From NCBI GenBank assembly GCA_020634395.1, contig JACKBU010000015.1, positions 41,479 to 105,478 on the forward strand: a stretch of 64,000 bases of DNA, written 5' to 3'. The position numbers were made by a program, and so were the translations under genes. Positions 27,209 through 36,655 of this stretch are shown piece after piece. The notes below the pieces were generated by a model. It did no database searches and had not been told where the DNA came from. It worked only from the letters and a program-made list of their open reading frames with translations. Within the stretch, counting starts at the first letter, position 1, and each line of letters starts with the position of its first letter. Source of the stretch: Ardenticatenaceae bacterium (GTDB lineage Bacteria; Chloroflexota; Anaerolineae; Promineifilales; Promineifilaceae).

Positions 27209-28027
27209 CGGGTTGCCTACCGCACCCAGTAGGGCAGCGACGTCCAGCCCGTCGCCAACCCCACCGCCTATTTCGCCTTTCAGATGTGCAGAATGGTGGA
27301 ACACGGCTTGGCTCGTGTCCTCTGCCCTATCCACTGGCCGGCGGCCTCGCTGCGCCAACCGCCTCTTTCTTTCCGACTCAACCTGAGCGACGAAGCGCTG
27401 CGCCGCCGGGAAACGGCCGTCGTCTGGCGCACCCACGGACCGGTCGTCGGCGTGCTCCTGCAAACGGCCAGCCCGCTTACCCTCGATGAGCTGGAGGCCG
27501 CCTGCCATGAACACGCCCGCTGCCACCCGGACTTCACGCTCAGCCGCCACAACATGCTGTTCCTGGTGCAGTTGGTCCTGCGGCCGGAACTCAGACACAC
27601 CTGCCTCCCCCGGACAATGCCTGTCTGGCTGGACACCGCATCAGCCACCCCGGAGGCACTCCATGTGGACTAATCGGCATACCAGGACACCCCCCTCCCC
27701 GAAGTCCACTCTTACCACGTCCGCAGCCGCCTGACGGTCAACGGTGTGCGCCAAAGTTTTCCCTCCCGCGTGGAACAGCGCCTGCGCCAGCAGGATGCAG
27801 CGGGCACGGCCGTGCTGGCCGTCTTGCCTGAAGAGTGCGCCCTCTCCCGCGCAGAAATCATCACTGTCTGCCGCGACTACTTGCTGGAACAGGCCATCCT
27901 CGACTCCCCCGCCGACTGCGTCCCCCTGCCTACCGATAATGATCTGGCCATCGCTTTGCTCAGGCTGGTGGACCTTGGTGTTATGAAGATAATTACTATG
28001 CGAAAATGGCCGTTGGGGAGAAGGTGA
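27209..28027 (+). pseudogene. Decayed gene(s): one frame interrupted by two stop codons
   Basis: One reading frame from about 27209 to the TGA at 28025 has protein-like sequence on both sides of a TAG at 27230 and a TAA at 27671. The middle piece (27284-27673) reads FRLNLSDEALRRRETAVVWRTHG and FTLSRHNMLFLVQLVL; the third piece (27674-28027) reads LTVNGVRQSFPSRVEQRL and DNDLAIALLRLVDLGVM. I do not recognise the family. The simplest view is a gene or operon dying by nonsense mutation. Confidence 0.4.
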
Positions 28028-28064
28028 AGGAAACAAGCCCAACGAAACCCCACAAGGAGCAAGT

Positions 28065-28545
28065 GATGGCTGAGTTAACCCGACATGACGTGATTTTGCT
28101 GGTCGGCGTGGCCGATGCGGCTGCCCGACTCACCGGCATAGACCTCTCTGGCCTGGACCTCTCCGGGCTGGAGCGGATAACGGCCGTGGACCAGGAGCAG
28201 CAAGCCTGACGGCATGGCCGGGCGCTGTTCCCCTTCACCGACTACCTGGGCAGACAGGGACGAGCCGGTCAGGCGTATTTTGCCTGGCGGCTGCCCAACC
28301 GCTACGACGCCAGCTACCGCTGCTACTCACGGCAACGGACACGGCGGCTGAATCGCGCCATTGGCCTTGTGACTATTCGGGCACAGGGGGACGAGGGTGT
28401 GGGGCCGCAGCGTGTGTATATTGTCCATGGAGCGGCAGCAGCGTGGGCGTACCGCCGGCGGGGCGGGACCGAGGAGTGCTACTGGCCGGGGCGGCAGGCG
28501 AGGCTATGGCACGTCTTTGGCGGACATGAGGAGGGAGCGCGATGA
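28065..28545 (+). pseudogene. Small ORF plus in-frame continuation past a TGA
   Basis: ATG 28065 has AGGAG about 10 nt upstream and opens a 47-residue frame (DVILLVGVADAAARLTGIDL core). It stops at TGA 28207-28209. The same frame then continues without a start for 111 codons of coherent sequence (LFPFTDYLGRQGRAGQAYFAW ... LWHVFGGHEEGAR) to a TGA at 28543. Either a nonsense mutation split one gene, or these are two genes and the second has lost its start. The product is unknown. Confidence 0.4.
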
Positions 28546-28867
28546 GGGCAACGGCCGTTGCGCCTGCGGCAATAACTGGCGCGGGTTATTCGGGTAAGAA
28601 AGTTTTAGAGAAAAAGGAAGAATGCCGGCTTACCGCCGGACACCGCGAGGAAGAGCTGGCATCACCCCCCCAACTCATGATGGCTTGCGCAGTTGGTCAG
28701 GGCGCGCAGTACGCAGCCGCTGGCCTGAAAACGTAGTAGTGGGCATTACCGCGATATGGGTAAAGCAATGGGTCTTGCAGATCGGGCTCGTGCAACTGTT
28801 CATACAAAAGCACATTGGGGAGGAGCGGCCACAATTCATCAGGCAGATAAATAGTGTAGCTTCCCAG
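28546..28867. other. Region without a supported gene
   Basis: Several short ORFs lie here but none has a family I recognise. On the minus strand, about 28860-28700, a start-less frame (YLPDELWPLLPNVLLYEQL) looks weakly protein-like and may be debris of a gene that once preceded the export operon's 3' end. Confidence 0.3.
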
Positions 28868-29542
28868 TTACTGAAGATTTAGGGTCACATCAGCTGGCAT
28901 GCCTGGCTTTAGATCATGATTAGGATTAGGAATTGTCATACGGATGGCATATACGGTGCTCTTGCGTCCTTCCACGGTTCGGATATTTTGCGGCGTGAAC
29001 TCAGCTTGGTCGGCAATGTGGGTCACCTTTCCCATAAAAACACGATCCGGGAATGAATCTACTGTGATTGGGTATTCCTGTCCCAAATAGATCTTGCCAT
29101 ATTGATCTTCGGGAACGTACATTGTCAGAGTCATCTCGTCCAGATTGGCGATGACGAGCAGTGAACCTCCTGCGACTGTAATCTCGCCCGGTTCGGCCGC
29201 TCGCAGGAGCACAACACCATCAATTGGCGAGCGGAGTCTATCCCCGGAACCACCTGAAACGCTGTCAACAACCGCCAATAATTGGTCTACGTGCACAGCA
29301 TCGCCTTCTTCTACCAACATCTCTTCAACAATTCCGCCCGTTACCATCCCGAGATGGACTTCCTTTGCCTCAATCGTCCCGGTGACAATCTGCTCAGAGT
29401 TTGCCCAATAAGATTGATAGAAACTATAAACTCCGTACCCTATAATGACCACCAATACGATCACGATAACCGGAATCAAACGCTTTCTATTGTTAGGCAT
29501 AATGTCCTCTATATTTTTAGCAGAATCAATTACTTGACTCAT
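28868..29542 (-). CDS. HlyD-family membrane fusion protein of an ABC exporter
   Basis: The product is 224 residues; AAAGGA precedes ATG 29542. One N-terminal membrane segment (about 23-45) is followed by a lipoyl/barrel-sandwich half-motif (VTGTIEAKEVHLGMVTGG), the second half (SPIDGVVLLRAAEPGE) and a beta-barrel (IYLGQEYPITVDSFPD). The long alpha-hairpin that usually separates the lipoyl halves is missing, so the protein is shorter than YbhG/EmrA-type adaptors, which fits a single-membrane cell without TolC. It is the last gene of the minus-strand operon. Confidence 0.85.
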   Translation of the reverse strand: MSQVIDSAKNIEDIMPNNRKRLIPVIVIVLVVIIGYGVYSFYQSYWANSEQIVTGTIEAKEVHLGMVTGGIVEEMLVEEGDAVHVDQLLAVVDSVSGGSGDRLRSPIDGVVLLRAAEPGEITVAGGSLLVIANLDEMTLTMYVPEDQYGKIYLGQEYPITVDSFPDRVFMGKVTHIADQAEFTPQNIRTVEGRKSTVYAIRMTIPNPNHDLKPGMPADVTLNLQ

Positions 29543-29586
29543 TTGGTTCCTTTAATTTTCTTAAGCAGGTGGGGGTCGTTGTCTGT

Positions 29587-30522
29587 TTACCTCTTCACCA
29601 GCGACATGAATACATCTTCCATCATCGGTTGCGCCGGCTCCACCTGCGCCGACGTGACCCCCGCCTCAGCCAGAATTCGGGTGAGGTCGGCTTGACCCAC
29701 TTGATCCTCTACCAACGCACGCAGCTGATCGCCAGCCAGACTGGCACGTAAGACGCCAGGCACGGAATTCAATAGATCCAGCACAGGCAAAAGCTGATCG
29801 ATCTGATCCTGCTCACTTCTGCCTATGATGATGTCCCACATCCGCCCCGGCAGTGCCTCTTTCAGATGCGTGGGGGACCCCATTGCCAGCAGCTTGCCTT
29901 CATTCAAGATTCCTACCTGGTTACAATATTCGGCCTCGTCCATATAATGAGTGGTGACCAGAATAGTGATTCCTTCGGCAATCAAATCGTAGATGAGTTC
30001 CCAAAAGGCACGCCTGGCGCTGGGGTCTACACCTGATGTTGGTTCGTCGAGAAGCAACAACTGTGGCTGGTGCACGATGGCTACAGCTAAGGCCAGACGC
30101 TGGCGCCAACCGCTGGATAAAGTGCGCACCTGCTGTTTGGCCACCGTGGTTAGACCCAACTGATCAAGAAGTGCATCTGGCCGCTGCCCCTCTTTTACCC
30201 CATAAACGTCGGCATAAAAGATCAGGTTCTCTCTGGCCGTTAGCTCGTCATAAAGAGCAAATTTTTGCGACATATAACCAAGCCGTGCGCGTACCTGCTC
30301 AGACTGGCTAGCGGCGTCAAAACCAAGCACTTTTGCCGAACCTTCGCTGGGGCGGAGGATTCCCAGCAGCATGCGGATGGTGGTCGTCTTACCCGAGCCG
30401 TTTGGTCCCAGATAACCAATGACCTGCCCTGGTTCGACATGGAAGTTGACATGATCAACAGCCACAAAATCACCAAAGCGGTAGGTGAGATCGCGGACGG
30501 AAATGATGGGCGTGCTCCTCAT
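29587..30522 (-). CDS. ABC-2 exporter ATP-binding protein
   Basis: The product is 311 residues. It has Walker A GPNGSGKTTT (about 41-50), a slightly atypical signature LSSGWRQRLALA, and Walker B LLLLDEPTSGVD with H-loop TTHYMDEAEY. The C-terminal 90 residues are the regulatory extension of drug/lipid ABC-2 ATPases. It overlaps the preceding ATPase gene by 4 nt. The two ATPases correspond to the two halves of YbhF-type proteins. Confidence 0.9.
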   Translation of the reverse strand: MRSTPIISVRDLTYRFGDFVAVDHVNFHVEPGQVIGYLGPNGSGKTTTIRMLLGILRPSEGSAKVLGFDAASQSEQVRARLGYMSQKFALYDELTARENLIFYADVYGVKEGQRPDALLDQLGLTTVAKQQVRTLSSGWRQRLALAVAIVHQPQLLLLDEPTSGVDPSARRAFWELIYDLIAEGITILVTTHYMDEAEYCNQVGILNEGKLLAMGSPTHLKEALPGRMWDIIIGRSEQDQIDQLLPVLDLLNSVPGVLRASLAGDQLRALVEDQVGQADLTRILAEAGVTSAQVEPAQPMMEDVFMSLVKR

Positions 30523-31505
30523 CCTACCCCTCTAGTATCTTCAGTTTCTCTCTTTGCAGAACCTGTCTCGGTCAGATCAATAAATACATCTTCTAACAAG
30601 GGCATGATCTGCTGCAGATGTTCAACACGTCCCCCGGCAGCAGATATCTGCTCGGGAAGGCGATTCTGAACAACTTCGCTTTGCCCGGAAGCCACCTTTA
30701 GGTGCAGGCGGTCGCCAAAACGCTGCACGTCCTGCACATCCGGATCAGCACGGGCAACTTGAGCCAGCAAATCAGTCGGGCTGCCAGATAGTTCCAGCAC
30801 GCGCCCACGTAGGAGATCGCGCAGCTGGCGCGGCGCGCCTTCCTGGATAATTTTGCCGCTGCGCATGAAGCTGACCCGTGAACAGCGCGAAGCTTCATCC
30901 ATATAGGGGGTGCAGACCAGCACCGCCAATCCTTGTTCACCAGCCAGGCGAATGATTAACTGCCAGAAATCCTGCCTTGTGATCGGGTCCACCCCTGTGG
31001 TGGGTTCATCAAGCAGCAAAAGACGCGGCCGGCTAATGAGCGCACAGGCCAGCGAAAGTTTTTGCTTCATCCCCCCGGAAAGCTGACGAGCCAGTCGATC
31101 CTCAAATGCAGCCAGCCCGACAAAGGCTAAATCCTCGCGCGCACGAGGCAGCCACTCCTCTTTGGACATCCCGCGCACCTCGGCCATAAAGCGGATGTTT
31201 TCCATGACTGTCAGCTCTTCATAAAGCGAGAAGCGTTGGGAGAGATAACCAAGTAGTGTCCGGGCTGCTTCGGGCTGCTGCACCACTGAAAAACCGCCAA
31301 TCGTTATCGTTCCGCTGTCTGGCCTGAATGCACCGAAGATCAGGCGCAGTGTCGTCGTCTTGCCGGCGCCATCCGGGCCGACGAGACCGTAAATCTGGCC
31401 AGTGGTCACGGACAGGCTGACGTCGTCTACAGCACGTATGGGATCCGAGCCATGAGGGGTAAAAGAACGCGAGAGGTTGGAGACAATTAAGAGGGGACCA
31501 CTCAT
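30519..31505 (-). CDS. ABC-2 exporter ATP-binding protein
   Basis: The product is 328 residues. It has Walker A GPDGAGKTTT (about 43-52), signature LSGGMKQKLSLA, and Walker B LLLLDEPTTGVD; the H-loop position reads CTPYMDEA, with Pro in place of the switch His, so this site may be catalytically weak. It starts 2 nt after the permease gene in transcription order, which supports one operon. It probably pairs with the next ATPase as a heterodimer. Confidence 0.9.
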   Translation of the reverse strand: MSGPLLIVSNLSRSFTPHGSDPIRAVDDVSLSVTTGQIYGLVGPDGAGKTTTLRLIFGAFRPDSGTITIGGFSVVQQPEAARTLLGYLSQRFSLYEELTVMENIRFMAEVRGMSKEEWLPRAREDLAFVGLAAFEDRLARQLSGGMKQKLSLACALISRPRLLLLDEPTTGVDPITRQDFWQLIIRLAGEQGLAVLVCTPYMDEASRCSRVSFMRSGKIIQEGAPRQLRDLLRGRVLELSGSPTDLLAQVARADPDVQDVQRFGDRLHLKVASGQSEVVQNRLPEQISAAGGRVEHLQQIMPLLEDVFIDLTETGSAKRETEDTRGVG

Positions 31506-31507
31506 GG

Positions 31508-32629
31508 CTAGTCTAACTGCTTCCTGAAGCGCATAACGGCCGTGCTAATGATGACGAGCGCCGTGATGCAAAGCGCGATAATTTCAGGTAGTAACACCTG
31601 CGCACTGGAGCCTTTGAGCATGATGCCTCGCGTGATCACGAGGAAATAGCGCAAGGGGATGGCATAGCTAAAAATCTGGAGGATGACCGGCATTGTATCC
31701 AATGGAAACATAAACCCGGAGAGGAATATGGCCGGCAAGAGGAAAAACATGGCGGTCAGCATGGCCTCTCCCTGCGTGTTGGCTAACGTCGAAATCAACA
31801 GGCCAAGCCCCAGGATTGCTATCAAGAAGAGAAAAGACAGCGTTAAGAGCAGCAGCAGGCTGCCATTGATCGGCACACGAAAAACCGATACGCCGAGCAC
31901 GAGGATCTCCAGAGTAGCAAAGAAGCCAATCAGCGCGTATGGAATCAGCTTGCCCACCATCAATTCCCAGGAGCGAATGGGGGTGACAATCAACTGTTCC
32001 ATCGTGCCCCGCTCCCGCTCGCGTACAATTGAAATCGCGGTCAAGAAAGTCAAGAGGAACTGCAAAATCATGCCGATGAGCGCCGGGATCATAAAATGGG
32101 GTGTGATCATATCCGGGTTGAACCAGATTTGTGTGCGCACATCGATAGGCAGCTGGCTTGCCCTACTGCGCATGGTTCGTTCGGCGACGATTCTGGTGGC
32201 ATGTAGCTGACCAATCGTGGTAGCTGCTGACAGGGCGGTAGAAGCCGTAGTGGGATTCGACCCGTCAATGATAAAGCCTACTTGCGCCACACGCCCGGCT
32301 ACCAGTTCTTTGCCATAATCAGGGGGGATGATGATGGCAACAGGTACTTGATTACTCTCAATTAGCTGCGTTATTTCATCTTCGTTGGCGACGAAATGGT
32401 CTAAATTGAAATAGTCGGAGACGCGGTAGGCAGTGAGTAAGGCGCGTGATTGGCTGGATTGATCCTGATCCAACACCGCTACGGAGATGCTGCTCACATT
32501 GTCTGTGAAGGCAAAGCCCAGCACAAAAAGCATGAACAAGGGATAGACAAGCGTTAATGCCAGGGTGCGGGGGTCACGAACGATCTGGATAAATTCTTTA
32601 CGGATCAATGACAGGATACGACGTTTCAT
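31508..32629 (-). CDS. ABC-2 family permease
   Basis: The product is 373 residues. One N-terminal membrane helix (about 22-43), a large extracytoplasmic domain (about 45-170), then five C-terminal helices match the YhgE/YbhS-R type. The conserved EREYGTxE-type signature appears as ERERGTMEQLIVTPI. Only one permease is encoded, whereas YbhFSR-type systems have two; it may act as a homodimer. Substrate is unknown, with drugs or lipids typical. Confidence 0.9.
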   Translation of the reverse strand: MKRRILSLIRKEFIQIVRDPRTLALTLVYPLFMLFVLGFAFTDNVSSISVAVLDQDQSSQSRALLTAYRVSDYFNLDHFVANEDEITQLIESNQVPVAIIIPPDYGKELVAGRVAQVGFIIDGSNPTTASTALSAATTIGQLHATRIVAERTMRSRASQLPIDVRTQIWFNPDMITPHFMIPALIGMILQFLLTFLTAISIVRERERGTMEQLIVTPIRSWELMVGKLIPYALIGFFATLEILVLGVSVFRVPINGSLLLLLTLSFLFLIAILGLGLLISTLANTQGEAMLTAMFFLLPAIFLSGFMFPLDTMPVILQIFSYAIPLRYFLVITRGIMLKGSSAQVLLPEIIALCITALVIISTAVMRFRKQLD

Positions 32630-32710
32630 ACTTGTTATTACTCCAACAAATCACCATTCTGTTTGATCCAGAGTATTTGGCTACGGGCAGGCAAAGATTT
32701 GTGGTGGCTC

Positions 32711-33328
32711 TCACGGTGTTGCATGATCATTCGTAAGACCTCTTAAAAGTATCGTTATGAATGTTTCAATTGAGCGGGTGGATTCGGTATCCAGCACAGT
32801 GCCGGACATCATCTGCCCGGTAAGGTAAAACGACAGCAACGTCCCGATCAGCATGCGCATAATGACCAGCGGATCTTGCACATGTAATTGATCGGAGTGG
32901 GCCATTAATTCTTGAAAAAATGGGAGAACGGATGGCATGAGCAGTTCAGCCATTTCAGGCACATGTTTGCTTTTCATTTCGATCAGTTCGATAAACAGCA
33001 AGTTGAAAATGCCTTTATCCTGCTGCATTTCTAAATCGAAGAGTCGAATGACTTCCCGCAGCATGGTTTCGGCTGAGGTGGTGGGAACGGCCGTTAGCTG
33101 TGGTATTACCTTGATAAATGGATGGTAGGTGAATATGACTGCCTTAAAAATTTCCTCTTTGTTCGCAAAATGATTGTATATGCCACCCAATGCCAGACCC
33201 GCTCCCTCCGCAATCTGGCGCATGGACGTGCCGTGATAACCTTGCTCGACAAACAGAGTGTAAGCCACCTCAATGAGGGTCAGGCGGGTGCGGTCCCCTT
33301 TGCTGATTGTCAGGTCTTCTTCAGTCAT
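32711..33328 (-). CDS. TetR-family repressor of the ABC export operon
   Basis: The product is about 205 residues from ATG 33328, with GGTGG 5 nt upstream; the longer frame to 33394 would run through the promoter and operator. The N-terminal HTH is clear: SMRQIAEGAGLALGGIYNHFANKEEIF. The C-terminal ligand domain is helical and diverse. It is the first gene of the minus-strand unit, and a palindromic operator lies directly upstream, so it likely represses itself and the exporter until a ligand binds. Confidence 0.9.
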   Translation of the reverse strand: MTEEDLTISKGDRTRLTLIEVAYTLFVEQGYHGTSMRQIAEGAGLALGGIYNHFANKEEIFKAVIFTYHPFIKVIPQLTAVPTTSAETMLREVIRLFDLEMQQDKGIFNLLFIELIEMKSKHVPEMAELLMPSVLPFFQELMAHSDQLHVQDPLVIMRMLIGTLLSFYLTGQMMSGTVLDTESTRSIETFITILLRGLTNDHATP

Positions 33329-33340
33329 GCTGCCACCGTT

Positions 33341-33360
33341 ATGAACGAACGTTCGTTTAT
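33341..33360 (-). promoter_or_regulatory. TetR-type palindromic operator
   Basis: A 20-bp near-perfect palindrome is centred on 33350/33351 with core AACGAACGTTCGTT. It lies between the -10 box and the repressor start, across the predicted transcription start. Confidence 0.8.
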
Positions 33361-33365
33361 GGCTC

Positions 33366-33394
33366 ATTTTAGACCTATACGGAGAGATTGTCAA
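33366..33394 (-). promoter_or_regulatory. Sigma70-type promoter of the tetR/ABC operon
   Basis: On the minus strand, TTGACA (33394-33389) is followed after exactly 17 bp by TAAAAT (33371-33366). The start of transcription would fall inside the TetR operator, a classic steric-block arrangement. Confidence 0.8.
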
Positions 33395-33770
33395 TAAGGA
33401 ATCATGAGGGGGTGTGGAAGGGAGATTACAAAGGTCTGCAGGACTTTTGTAATCTAAATCGCTGGAGTTAAGTTTTGGGGATGGCGTTGGAAATCAGGGA
33501 ATAACGGCCGTTTGCGTCAGTTTTTGCTTTTATCCCAGGCACACGATCATTTCTATGCTAGAGATGTTATGAGTGGAAACGGCTTGTAACCTATTGAACA
33601 AAAACAATTATTTTCTACTGAGATAGCATGTTGGCCGCTACCTATGATGAATGGTCTTTTTGATGAGCATAAGCCGTTTCAGCAAGAAACGGCCGTTTCC
33701 TGTCGCTTTGTGGTTGTTTAGTTTTCCCTGGATTGGAGATTTTTGCAGAAAACGGCCGTTTAGATTCAAC
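33395..33770. other. Intergenic region with three ACGGCCGT octamers
   Basis: No gene is supported in these 376 bp. It contains ACGGCCGT at about 33505, 33691 and 33753, two of them flanked by GAAA/TTTC-like extensions. A short plus-strand ORF over it is probably chance. Confidence 0.5.
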
Positions 33771-34733
33771 TTATTTGTCGTCCAGTTCAATCTGCCCTGT
33801 TTCCAGGTTCAGCCTGGCCCGCTCCATACCAGCATAGATTTCGACTATATTTGGTTCCGTCCAATTGAAAATCCGGCGTAAAGAAGGATCCTCAATGATT
33901 TCTTTTTGTTGATATGAGTGAGCGTCAATTTGACTGATGATGTAATAGCTGTCTTCAAACAGTAATCCTGTGGCGCAAATATCTTCAGCACCCAATACAA
34001 GTATAGAGTTGCTATCAGGAGACCATGTTGTATCCAAAAAATTGATGTATTCAATAGTTGGATCGTAATTCAGTTCGATGACAACTTCTTCGCTAGTTGC
34101 TAGATCGTGTATCACAAGATTTTTATCTAAAATGTAGGCTGCTTTTGTTTCATCTGGTGCAATTGCAAACCAATGCCCTTTTGATACTATTTCTACGGTT
34201 TCGCCGTTATGTAAATTAAGGCGATGCAAATCATAGCCCAAAATATCAGGCCCACAACCATCGCCAAACCCATTATGAATAAAGTACATGTATTCGCCAT
34301 TTTCAGACCAATATATGGGAATTCTGTTTTCAACAAACCCGTTGGAACTAAAACTCTCAATGATCCATTCGTCTTTAGTCTCGGTATTGATTGCTCGGAA
34401 TGTGTATGCTTGGTAGTCATCTACTTCTTCTATGATGAGAGCTACCCATTCGCCGTCTGGAGATTCATAGATTTCTATGACTTTCGGAGTGGGGACAGGT
34501 GTCAATGTTGGTGTAGATGTGTTCGTTTCGGTGGGTAATGGCACTGGGGTTTGGGTAGGTGTGGGCGTTAATGGGCTAGTTGGTTTCGGTGTGACCGTAG
34601 GAAGAATGGTTGGTTTTTGGGAAACGGCCGTTTCTGCAACCGGAATCGTGCTTGTTGGTGTTGAACTAGAATCCGTGACGATGGTACAGGCTCCCAGAAA
34701 TAAGGCAAAGCATAAAATATATAAAGGCTTCAT
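33771..34733 (-). CDS. Exported lipoprotein with TolB/PD40-like beta-propeller
   Basis: The product is 320 residues. A lipobox, LFLGAC, places the lipidated Cys at 16. Residues about 25-85 are a Thr/Pro-rich linker, as in many Chloroflexota surface lipoproteins. The remainder has propeller blades with repeated SPDGEW, SENGEYMYF, APDETKAAYI and SPDSNSILV motifs. No catalytic motif is seen. It may bind ligands or partners at the cell surface. Base composition is lower in GC than the flanks. Confidence 0.85.
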   Translation of the reverse strand: MKPLYILCFALFLGACTIVTDSSSTPTSTIPVAETAVSQKPTILPTVTPKPTSPLTPTPTQTPVPLPTETNTSTPTLTPVPTPKVIEIYESPDGEWVALIIEEVDDYQAYTFRAINTETKDEWIIESFSSNGFVENRIPIYWSENGEYMYFIHNGFGDGCGPDILGYDLHRLNLHNGETVEIVSKGHWFAIAPDETKAAYILDKNLVIHDLATSEEVVIELNYDPTIEYINFLDTTWSPDSNSILVLGAEDICATGLLFEDSYYIISQIDAHSYQQKEIIEDPSLRRIFNWTEPNIVEIYAGMERARLNLETGQIELDDK

Positions 34734-34757
34734 AGTGCGGCTCCTTGAAACCCTATT

Positions 34758-34922
34758 TTATAACCGTTCTCCATCTTTGACCCGACGAATCTGGGTTTTG
34801 TAGTGATTTGGGGAGGCTGGTGGTGGGCAACACGGCCGTCTCATCACCAACAAGAGCCCCATGAGCAACAGAATGCTGACGGGGAAAAGCAGCTTCGTGA
34901 GCGATAACGCTTCTGACTTCAT
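34758..34922 (-). CDS. Small single-pass membrane protein
   Basis: The product is 54 residues from ATG 34922, with GGAGG 5 nt upstream. A hydrophobic helix (LLFPVSILLLMGLLLVM) is followed by a basic, Cys/Pro-rich tail. Function unknown; the start site is convincing but homology cannot be judged. Confidence 0.45.
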   Translation of the reverse strand: MKSEALSLTKLLFPVSILLLMGLLLVMRRPCCPPPASPNHYKTQIRRVKDGERL

Positions 34923-35100
34923 GGCAGCCTCCATCATTCGTAGGGAAGAGCTAACAAAAAAGCAACCAGATCGTTGGTGCGGCGCAGAAGATTTTGCCTT
35001 TTCGTCGATTAGGTTGGCGCAGCCGGTGTCCATGTTTACGGCGGGAGTGAGGTTTGAGATTCCCCCAACAAGACAAGAATCATCATCAACAGAACCGAGA

Positions 35101-35538
35101 TCACACACTTCCATTGAGCCTATCGACCAGATAGCCAATAACGATTCCCAGAGCGAGAAACCTGAGTACGTTAAATGTTGTGCCGATGAGGAAGTAGCGC
35201 AAGACGTTCCCTGTCGCAGAAAAACTGGAGGGGCTTCCGATCATGAATGTGGCAATAATCAGGACGATGAAGGTCAGTATTACGGATTTGGAAATCGGAG
35301 CCGGTGTTGGAATTTGATCAAAGAAACGAAGCAGGAAATAGCTGACACAGAATCCGATGATCAAGCCGCCAAACAAAGCCTCAAGCAGCATTGGATAATA
35401 AGAAATTGAAAGGGCATCTCTATACTCCGCTGCAATAGGGGTCAGGGAAATGGCGAAGTTGGCTGCCCAAAATCCTAACCCGCCTGCCACAGTCAAGATT
35501 GTTACTTCTTTTGATTGGCCCATCTTTTTTTGTACCAT
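35101..35538 (-). CDS. Small multi-pass membrane protein
   Basis: The product is about 145 residues from ATG 35538, with AGGAG about 10 nt upstream inside the end of the preceding gene. Four hydrophobic segments are visible (about 10-28, 48-70, 80-100, 113-135). I do not recognise the family. It starts 1 nt after the stop of the DUF4386 gene, so the two are co-transcribed. Confidence 0.65.
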   Translation of the reverse strand: MVQKKMGQSKEVTILTVAGGLGFWAANFAISLTPIAAEYRDALSISYYPMLLEALFGGLIIGFCVSYFLLRFFDQIPTPAPISKSVILTFIVLIIATFMIGSPSSFSATGNVLRYFLIGTTFNVLRFLALGIVIGYLVDRLNGSV

Positions 35539-35539
35539 T

Positions 35540-36220
35540 TTATTTCTGCTCCTTTGCACCCATAATCAAAAGCCACAAGGTCAGTCCGAATTCCGCAATA
35601 AAACCCAACGGGTAGCTGATAAAGGTAACGGCCGTAAATCCGGGGAAAAGGAAATGGCAGAAGAAAGTCGTCGTCCAGAAAAAGAAATGGACCATCAGAA
35701 TGATGCCCAGAATTTTGGGCAGATAACCCGACTTGAACACCAGGTACCCCAGCGGAAAGAGCCAGGCAGCGAAAAATATCTGGGCGATCCAGTAGACATT
35801 ATCGTATAAATCGAGAAAGAACAGTGCCAGGGCATGCAGTTGGCCAGTCTGAAATACGTTCAAATACTCAGCGCCACTGGAAAGCAGTTGGGCAGCCACC
35901 AGGTTGAGGTCATTCATACACGCAATGGCAACACCGCCCAGATTCAACAGCATCAACAGCACCGCCAGGTTCTTATTGACCGGTTTCAACAAGACAAATA
36001 GAGCCCAGGCCGCCAAAAAGAAAAACACGTAAGAGACGATATCGCCCACAAAACTGATCCGGAATTGCCAGGCATGAGCGGTGATGTTAACGGCCGTTCC
36101 TGCGGCGTCCCCGGCAATGATTAGGGCATCGCGGCCAAACACATCTGCCGGAATCGTAGTCAGAAAATATAGTAAGTACATCAGCCCGGCCAATCTTGCG
36201 ACCTTATTGTTTGTGTTCAT
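35540..36220 (-). CDS. DUF4386-family membrane protein
   Basis: The product is 226 residues with about six membrane segments. The N-terminus ARLAGLMYLLYFLTTIPADVF and the central GVAIACMNDLN region are typical of DUF4386, a family of unknown function common in stress-related clusters. ATG 36220 is preceded by a GGAGAT site. First gene of a two-gene unit. Confidence 0.8.
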   Translation of the reverse strand: MNTNNKVARLAGLMYLLYFLTTIPADVFGRDALIIAGDAAGTAVNITAHAWQFRISFVGDIVSYVFFFLAAWALFVLLKPVNKNLAVLLMLLNLGGVAIACMNDLNLVAAQLLSSGAEYLNVFQTGQLHALALFFLDLYDNVYWIAQIFFAAWLFPLGYLVFKSGYLPKILGIILMVHFFFWTTTFFCHFLFPGFTAVTFISYPLGFIAEFGLTLWLLIMGAKEQK

Positions 36221-36264
36221 TTCCTATCTCCTTGAATAAATTGGATGGTTTCATTGATTAGGTC

Positions 36265-36495
36265 TCAATTGACCGAGACCAATGGCATTCCTAAATCACG
36301 CACTTTTTTGAGCAGCCCATGCAACGCGGCTTGATCAGCGACGGGGCCAGAGAGAAGCGTGGTGCCATCCTCTTCCAGCGTGATAGTCAAACCCTCAAAC
36401 CAGTCTGTCCATTGATCGTCCAGGTGTCCTTTGAGTCTGATCTGATAGACCATGGGCTGACTTGGGGTCAGTTTGGGGTTGAGTTTGTCTGACAT
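36265..36495 (-). CDS. Small beta/alpha protein of unknown function
   Basis: The product is about 76 residues from ATG 36495, with AAAGGT 8 nt upstream. It reads YQIRLKGHLDDQWTDWFEG, then TLLSGPVADQAALHGLLKK and DLGMPLVSV. I have seen this short ligand-binding-like pattern next to LuxR-type genes in Chloroflexota, but no function is established to my knowledge. The neighbour downstream is the MalT-like regulator. Confidence 0.65.
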   Translation of the reverse strand: MSDKLNPKLTPSQPMVYQIRLKGHLDDQWTDWFEGLTITLEEDGTTLLSGPVADQAALHGLLKKVRDLGMPLVSVN

Positions 36496-36655
36496 TACCG
36501 TGTACCTTTCGTGGCTGGTCGTTACAGCCTGCGCCACTTGCTCAATGTACATACAGGCAATATACCCGCGCCAAAGTGTTGCCGTATAGACACTTTGGTG
36601 TGGGGCTGGGTGTTGTTTTAAATTGTGGAATTAGGAAGGGAGATAAAGTTGGCGG

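Noticed and set aside
34861..35409. 182-codon plus-strand ORF opposite the small membrane-protein genes
   Set aside because: Charged low-quality sequence antisense to a membrane protein with a better start and hydrophobic segments.
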